A DNA stretch of 64,000 bases from Trebouxia sp. TZW2008 (taxonomy: Eukaryota; Chlorophyta; Trebouxiophyceae; Trebouxiales; Trebouxiaceae): positions 1 to 64,000 of the forward strand of contig BDIU01000190.1 in the NCBI GenBank assembly GCA_002118135.1, written 5' to 3'. A model generated the notes under the pieces. The model was not told the origin of the DNA, did not search any database, and worked only from the letters and a program-made list of their open reading frames with translations. The translations under genes were made by a program, and so were the position numbers. Shown here one piece after another: positions 58,901-64,000 of the stretch. Numbering within the stretch: the stretch's first letter is position 1; each line of letters begins with the position of its first letter.

Positions 58901-59876
58901 TGACATCACCGGAGTTAAACCAGAGGGACAGCTTTCAAGTGCACAATGCAGGATGACCGCTGACCTTGTAAGAGGCCCTCAGCTGTGTCTTCTGCAGAGA
59001 AGCTACACCAGCCGTCCTGATCTTGCTGCTGCCTATGACCAAGTGCTGAATTGCGTGGTTCCCAAAGCGGTCACTCATCAATGTCTGAACATGCCCATTT
59101 GCGACAAGACTGTCCACAACATGCTTCAGCTCTTTCAGCTTGTCTTCAAAAGCTGCTGTGATGACTGACTCATCATTACCTGCAGTTGCAGATTACATTG
59201 ATGGGCACTGCCTTGACTCAAATGCAATGTGCTGCAGAACAGCCCCAGGGACGATAAGGAAGAAAACAGTCTGCTTGGTCAGTTCTCACAACAGGAGCCC
59301 TTGTAAGTAGAAGCAGCCGAGGGGAGAGTTAGAGGAGAGACAAGGGGGGAGGCCACCACTATGACAGAGCACTGGCTATTGTGAGAATAAGTATGTCTCA
59401 GCAATAAAGCAAGTCTCATGTGACATATCTGCACATACTGTGTCTTAGCGGTACAAGCCATGTGTGCCTCAAGAGGATGATTGATCTTGTCACAATTTAC
59501 CGCTGCCTCTGTGCTTCAGCTGCTCATGACCTTTTGCGTGTGGAAGTCTTACCTGTGACAGTCAAGTTCTCAGAATGGGCCACCTGTCGCTCAAGCGGCA
59601 TGCCAGCTTTTGCAAAGGCAGGCAGTAGCTCTGGGTGTCCTTTCTCTTTTGCAAAGGCTGCAAGCTCTTCAGGACAGCATTGCAACAGACCCTGTTCAGT
59701 GCAGACGTAAGCTTCAGTCATACAGTCTGCATGAAGTTGGAACATATGTTCTCATGCATGCAATGACTTGATGTAAAAAGGATCGACCTGTACAGCTGTG
59801 CATAGCAAGGTCTACAACACAACTTGCTTGCAGACATTGTGATTCAGACGGCTGCAAGTGCTGACAGTGCCTCACC
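52902..59876 (-). CDS. Helical-repeat protein with C-terminal RanBP2-type zinc finger
   Basis: Not assigned to a family. Exons with matching phases: one ending 59876 (start unclear), 59726-59553, 59179-58965, 58707-58620, 58127-57925, 57426 to about 57230 (donor unclear), 56787-56611, 55565-55415, 54258-54098, 53652-53514, 53251-52902. The C-terminus has WTCTECSWCHEGAHATVDTC and CAHPKEM, close to the RanBP2 finger (W-X-C-X2-C ... C-X2-C), a ubiquitin- or RNA-binding module in other proteins. Before it lies an Ala/Pro-rich linker. The N-terminal 450 residues are alpha-helical in character (ITDRAADAAFSRKSLNVMQE, DQLRFSMLITAIEGG, SIVKQLLQLQAHC), ARM/HEAT-like; one segment (LMSDRFGNHAIQHL) resembles a Pumilio repeat but stands alone. 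A scaffold role is inference. Treating all exons as one gene rests on phase and strand only. Confidence 0.55.
54290..55890 (-). repeat. Exon copies within the RanBP2-finger gene
   Basis: The exon 55565-55415 (LQDEDKPPHVVSVLLDKLNV) has two upstream copies at about 55888-55745 (nearly complete, ending in a stop) and 55725-55650 (degraded). Downstream, a motif with GCTCATGGCTTGA recurs at about 55390, 55305 and 55065. The exon 54258-54098 has a partial copy at about 54340-54300. Confidence 0.7.
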
Positions 59877-61258
59877 TTCATCATCATTGCTTGTCCAGCT
59901 CAAAGAAGCTGGACCTTGTCTGTGAAGCCTGTTGGACTGAGATCTGGATCGTTGACACGGCTCCACAGAAAGCCTATAGCCTAGCTAGCGGTGTCAGCGA
60001 GGGTCCCGAGGTGAAGCAGAAAGCGGACAGAGCCAGGTCAGGGAACCTGACTTGGCAGGTGGCTTGTACGGCACTGGTGAAGGTCGTGCAGTAGTGGCGC
60101 CTGAGAGGTCGCCGTGAGCTGTGCTAGCAACAAGAGGACCGCCTCTACACGCAGGGGTCAAGAGGCGTCAGGCCCTCAGGCCTAGGGACAAATCGCGTGC
60201 AGGCATTTATTCCTGTAGCAAAGACAACAGATGCAGCGGCCTCTCTCTCGTTTATGTCGCTGTACAGCATAGCACAGCGCAGCATGCATTTGACTTGCAA
60301 AGATGTGCATGTAAATGATGAGTTCAAATGTTCTAATCGCCCACATAAATGGCGACGTTTTGCATTTTTCCCATGACACATGCGCTGCTGTGCGGTAGAC
60401 GATGCACGTTCCTGAGGAAGCACGCACACCCAGTGCTCAAAAGACCGTCCACTGATTGAGGCCGTCGTTTGGCTGATTGCTGTGACTTGCAGCTGCAATA
60501 TGTGCTGTCAAATTGGTGCGTGACCCAGGCTGAAGCGTGGTTACCAGCTTTTCAATTGAGTTTACCCTCATGCAACCTGGCTGCTTCAATCTATTGTGCA
60601 AAAAAGCAGCAAAGCCCTCAAGACATATGCATTCGAGTTTGACAGAGCATGGGACAATGCCAAGTGACCCATTTGTTGTTGTCTTGGAGGGTCTTATATG
60701 TACACGGCTGCAATCTGCATGAAGCGGTTGTTCGCGCTGCCAATTGCCCAGTCGCAAATTGCATAAGGCAGATATTCACATGTGCGTGCTACATTGCCCT
60801 GATGATCAGGGTTTTCAGCTGCCCATCCAGGCACAGTATTGAGTGATTGTGGATCAGCAAAATGGGCCACAAGCCTCAGAAGAGCAGCATGGATGTGACA
60901 GCAAGCTGCAAATCTGACCAAGCGTTATATCACATGATCCTGCCATCTACGCTGTCATTGCATGAGTTACAAAGTGTAAAGCTTGTACAAGTAGCTTTCA
61001 CCATTGCTTGTACTGTTTCTTCAGCTTGTTGCCAACACTTCAATAGGAGATGCTGGCAATGAACCTGCACACACGTCAGAATAGGTGGCATGCCATGTAC
61101 TCATGTTGACTGCGGTCATGTAGTTGTTACGGTACTCAATATAGTGGATATAGCTATGTTGCAGGTGACCAGATTGCTTGTCATACGAGGCACAATGCAG
61201 CAACACTCGCTATGCATGTGCTTGCACAAAACAGCAGCTCACAGGGTAAAATCAGGAC
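59877..61258. other. Stretch with no confident gene
   Basis: 59877-59945 probably contains the 5' part of the exon ending at 59876. 60010-60130 has a Pro/Ala-rich minus-strand frame (VPYKPPAKSGS) that could be the first exon of the same gene, without a clear ATG. 60130-61258 shows only chance open frames. Confidence 0.4.
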
Positions 61259-62052
61259 TCACCCATTTGTAGCAACTCCTGGGCCATAAGCCAAGTTTGG
61301 GCTGGTTTCCTGCCAGTAGCCAGTCGCTCCAGTGTACAAGCCGGTACCTGCAGAATCAGTCTCCTTTGACCAAGTGTTAACATGCTGTGCTTGTGCCATG
61401 GCACAGAGCAGCCAAATTGCCTGGCATGCATGCCAAACAGCAGCCTGTCTTGATTGGGACAAAAGAAATCGCTATTTACAGAAAGTCAAAGAGTGACAGA
61501 CAAACTTCTGCACAGAAAGCCAGAAGTTGCTCACCTCCTGTGATTGTTAGCAGAGCATATGTGAGCGGATTAAAAGTTGGCTGCGGTGGAAATTGCTGAA
61601 GGCCTGCTACCTGCAAGTTCACAGTGGCTTCACCTGATCAGCAGCAGTATTGGCGTCAAACTGAGTGTCGCTGAGCTTCAGCCAATAGCGCTATTGGACG
61701 CGCAGACGTCAGGGTTTGTCATCACAGGAGCAAAGTGCCTTGTTCTTGCCTGAAGATTTCCTGAGGCCAGTTGCACCGTGTATTGAACCTGAAAAGGTCC
61801 GGTTGGCCTCAGAGGCATAAAGTAGCCCAGGACATTGCCGATAGTAGCGTTCGTCGCTTAATCAGTCGCCAACAAGTCAAGTACAATTGGCTGCCCAACC
61901 GTCAGCGACGTCGTGTTGATGAAGCCCGCTGAGTCCAATATATAGGTGCTGCCCTGCAAGGTGACTTCCGTCGCGCTAACTCTAGCACCGCCAATGGCAA
62001 GACATATCAGCAGAACTGCCGATATGTTAGCCTTGCAGTTTCGGTGTATCAT
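61259..62052 (-). pseudogene. Secreted dirigent/allene-oxide-cyclase-like barrel protein with in-frame stop
   Basis: Exons 62052-61750, 61610-61535 and 61347-61259 (stop TGA) give 155 codons with consistent phase. The N-terminus (MIHRNCKANISAVLLICLAI) is a signal peptide. The body fits the AOC/dirigent beta-barrel: TIGNVLGYFMPL, GPFQVQYTVQL, then LLTITGGTGLYTGATGYW, which matches the signature ITGGTG-Y-GA-G. Codon 65 is TAA (61860-61858) although the same frame continues with family-like sequence on both sides, so this is either a pseudogene, a sequencing error or a read-through case. Intron 1 has a GC donor (CTTCAG/gcaaga). Plant relatives act in lignan or oxylipin chemistry, but the function here is unknown. 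Confidence 0.6.
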
Positions 62053-62693
62053 AGCGCCGGTAGCGGGCACAAACGCTCCTTATTGCAAGTGCTGCTTTGA
62101 CAGTGATCAAGATGCTGTTTCGCTGATCGATGCAGTCGGCGACAACGTCAGCCGCAGGTCGAGCTGCATGATTCGCAGACACCATGGCTATTGGGCGAAT
62201 GGCAGTGAAGCTTGCTTGGCTAAGTGGTCTCCGCTTAGCTAAGAAAGCAGGGATATAGCGCAGCCATAGTTAGCGCAGAGGCGGTCGTACGTCAGCAGCT
62301 GCGGCACCATGCTCTCACCACGTCACTTTTGCCCACAATGGGACAATCGATGCAAAAACTCTAATCTTCGTTGCCGTATTGTTTGCTTGCATTTGTCTCT
62401 TGCATCGCAGTCACTGAGAATTGCAACACAGGTGGCTGTTGTTGCCAGAATGCTGGTGTATGCCCCTGGCATTTACTGCTGTCAAACTTTGATGACCAAG
62501 CAAATAGGGGCGCGCAGCAGACAAAAGTAAGAAACCGACTGCCACCCATGCTCATTGTGTCAGCTGAAGGCCATCGTGCATTTCATCTTGTGTTCGGCAA
62601 ACGCCTCCACTGTCTCGGTGCACATGTTGCCATATGGTGTATGCTGGCTCAACTTACAGTTGTGTTTGGCAAAGTCTTGCAGGTCGAATGATT
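62053..62693. other. Intergenic region upstream of the dirigent-like gene
   Basis: Between two minus-strand genes; holds the promoter of the dirigent-like gene and the 3' end of the THOC3-like gene. No further feature recognised. Confidence 0.45.
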
Positions 62694-63416
62694 TCAAATG
62701 GGCACAAACACGTTGACATGTGCATGTGCATGACCTCCTCTGTCAGCTGGCATGGCTTGACCAGTGTAAGCCAGCAACATGTGCTTTGGGTTCCAACATA
62801 CAGCAGCAGCCAAGTTGGGGCAGTCAATCCTGTGCACCATCTCTCCTGCAGCAGCAAAGACCAACTATCCTGATTTTTCCTGCCTTCTTCATATGAGGGC
62901 TTAAAGAGGAGCCTTCTGATGAGGTGAACAGCAAGAGAGACGCTGTAGAAAATGCAGAGTTGTTGGACAACCTGATCCCTGTGACCACCTGTGCATCCCA
63001 GATTGCAGACAGACAAAACAAATGGGCAAACAATGGGGCAATCCTTCTGGTGTGCAATGACATCATGCAGCTGCCCTCGTTGCAAAGGCACACATTTATA
63101 TGTATACATGGACATGTGTGCATTGCTTGGGCGCTCAGCACCACTCTGAACCAGGCGTCAAATCTAAACATGCTTCGTCAAGTGACTATTCTGGTGCAGC
63201 AACAGAAACAGGCTTGTGCAAAGTTGAAACTCACCAGTGCTGGCATGATTTATCTTGACAGTGTGCTCTTTGCCTCCCATAGCTATCAGCTGGCTATCAT
63301 GACTGAAGCTTGCATCATTGATGGCTGAGTCATAGTTGTAATGGCAGCAGACGGGCATCAGGGTGTCATATTCCCACACGGTCACCGTGGAGTCATGACT
63401 TCCAGTTACAAAATAC
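62694..63416 (-). CDS. THOC3/TEX1-like WD40 protein, 3' part
   Basis: WD40 subunit of the THO/TREX complex that couples transcription to mRNA export. Two exons seen: 63416-63235 and 62845-62694 (stop TGA at 62696-62694), joined in phase. The first has a WD repeat, FVTGSHDSTVTVWEYDTL, followed by NDASFSHDSQLIAMGG, matching the THOC3 order (SADALVSLWD ... SFSHDG). The second has GEMVHRIDCPN and VCWNPKHMLLAYTG, the THOC3 C-terminal repeat. The end is His/Ala-rich (GHAHAHVNVF). Upstream exons must lie above 63416 and probably beyond the window; none was recognised in the last 580 bp. Confidence 0.75.
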
Positions 63417-64000
63417 CTGCACAGAAACATGATCACTTAAGGATCTATTACCACGAGACACTGTACTGATATTGTACTGATATTACGCTGCAAGTGACAT
63501 GCAAGACACCAGCTTATGTACATTCCTGCACAAGATGCAAATACAAGGACAAACATGACATTGTACTACGCATTTGAGTGACGAATGGCTGGTCAGCTGT
63601 CATAGGAACTTTGACGAGGCAAGTGCCAGGCTAGCAACACTGTGGCAGTGACAGCCATGGCTGTAACTGTTGCTAAAGCAACCAATGCCAGCTATTGGGC
63701 AGCCTCGACAGTCACTGATTCTGCAAAAGCTTGCCCAGGTGAAACAATCCTGTATTGCAACAGACTTTCACCATCAAGCTGCAGCTTTTGCAACAGTTTG
63801 ACTCAGGCGCTTCGAACTTGAAGCGCACTCACAATGGCAAACCTATACTTGCTGAGCCAGCTGACAGCAACGATTTGTCTGCAAGCATGCTAGCAGGTCA
63901 AGTCTCGGGATCAAATCCTCCAGGTTGCCCAAGGAAGATCTGGAATGACATTGTTTTGTCTGACTTTCAACATTTGAACATTAGGCGTCCATATCCCGAC
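63417..64000. other. Right edge, probable intron of the THOC3-like gene
   Basis: No exon with WD40 character was found on the minus strand and no other gene. Probably intron sequence. Confidence 0.4.

Noticed and set aside
58935..59168. Pumilio (PUF) RNA-binding gene
   Set aside because: Only a single repeat-like segment is present; PUF proteins need eight, and neighbouring exons do not resemble PUF repeats.

Overview
The window is eukaryotic nuclear DNA, most likely from a green alga (Chlorophyta). Genes are intron-dense with short exons, GT-AG and some GC-AG introns, and CTGCAG-rich splice acceptors. The gene content is plant-type: a DGAT1 with an N-terminal PH domain, an MRS2-type magnesium channel, a plant-type GATA finger (C-X2-C-X18-C-X2-C), an ACX4-like acyl-CoA oxidase and a dirigent/AOC-barrel protein. 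Exon models were read by hand from splice signals, reading phase and recalled family motifs. The DGAT1, SPT5, GATA, polyprenol reductase, MRS2 and ACX4 models close in frame from start to stop.

Layout. 1-9700: two tandem, diverged copies of a block holding a protein kinase/armadillo-repeat gene (+) facing the 3' end of DGAT1 (-). Copy A (about 930-4510) carries a kinase C-lobe deletion, a 770-bp near-perfect foldback and a broken DGAT1 tail. Copy B (about 4520-9705) has a complete C-lobe exon, 16 ARM repeats and the 3' end of the intact DGAT1. 8549-19544 (-): DGAT1, 13 exons, 733 aa. A 410-bp head-to-head gap separates it from SPT5 (+, 15 exons, 917 aa, 19955-29279). Then come a GATA zinc-finger gene (+, 30748-34775), polyprenol reductase (+, 35365-37041), a small putatively mitochondrial protein (-, 37612-38335), a LamG-like lectin-domain gene (+, to 41153), an MRS2 Mg channel (+, 41727-48287), ACX4 (-, 49056-52461), a helical-repeat protein ending in a RanBP2-type zinc finger (-, 52902-about 59876), a secreted dirigent/AOC-barrel protein with an in-frame stop (-, 61259-62052) and the 3' end of a THOC3-like WD40 gene (-, 62694-63416, probably continuing past the window).

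The most unusual property is shared by most of these genes. Their introns are filled with tandem, usually partial copies of the neighbouring exon, often still carrying its splice site. DGAT1 has arrays of 4-6 copies for several exons, MRS2 has seven copies of one exon, and SPT5 has about nine single relics. In MRS2, two intact 129-nt copies of the exon encoding the pore-proximal helix lie 43 nt apart with identical phase, the arrangement expected of mutually exclusive exons. Exon-unit duplication therefore seems to be an active, locus-wide source of intron growth and possibly of alternative splicing here.

Functionally the genes are mostly unrelated housekeeping genes: triacylglycerol synthesis, transcription elongation, dolichol synthesis, Mg transport, fatty-acid oxidation and mRNA export. 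They do not form a pathway cluster.
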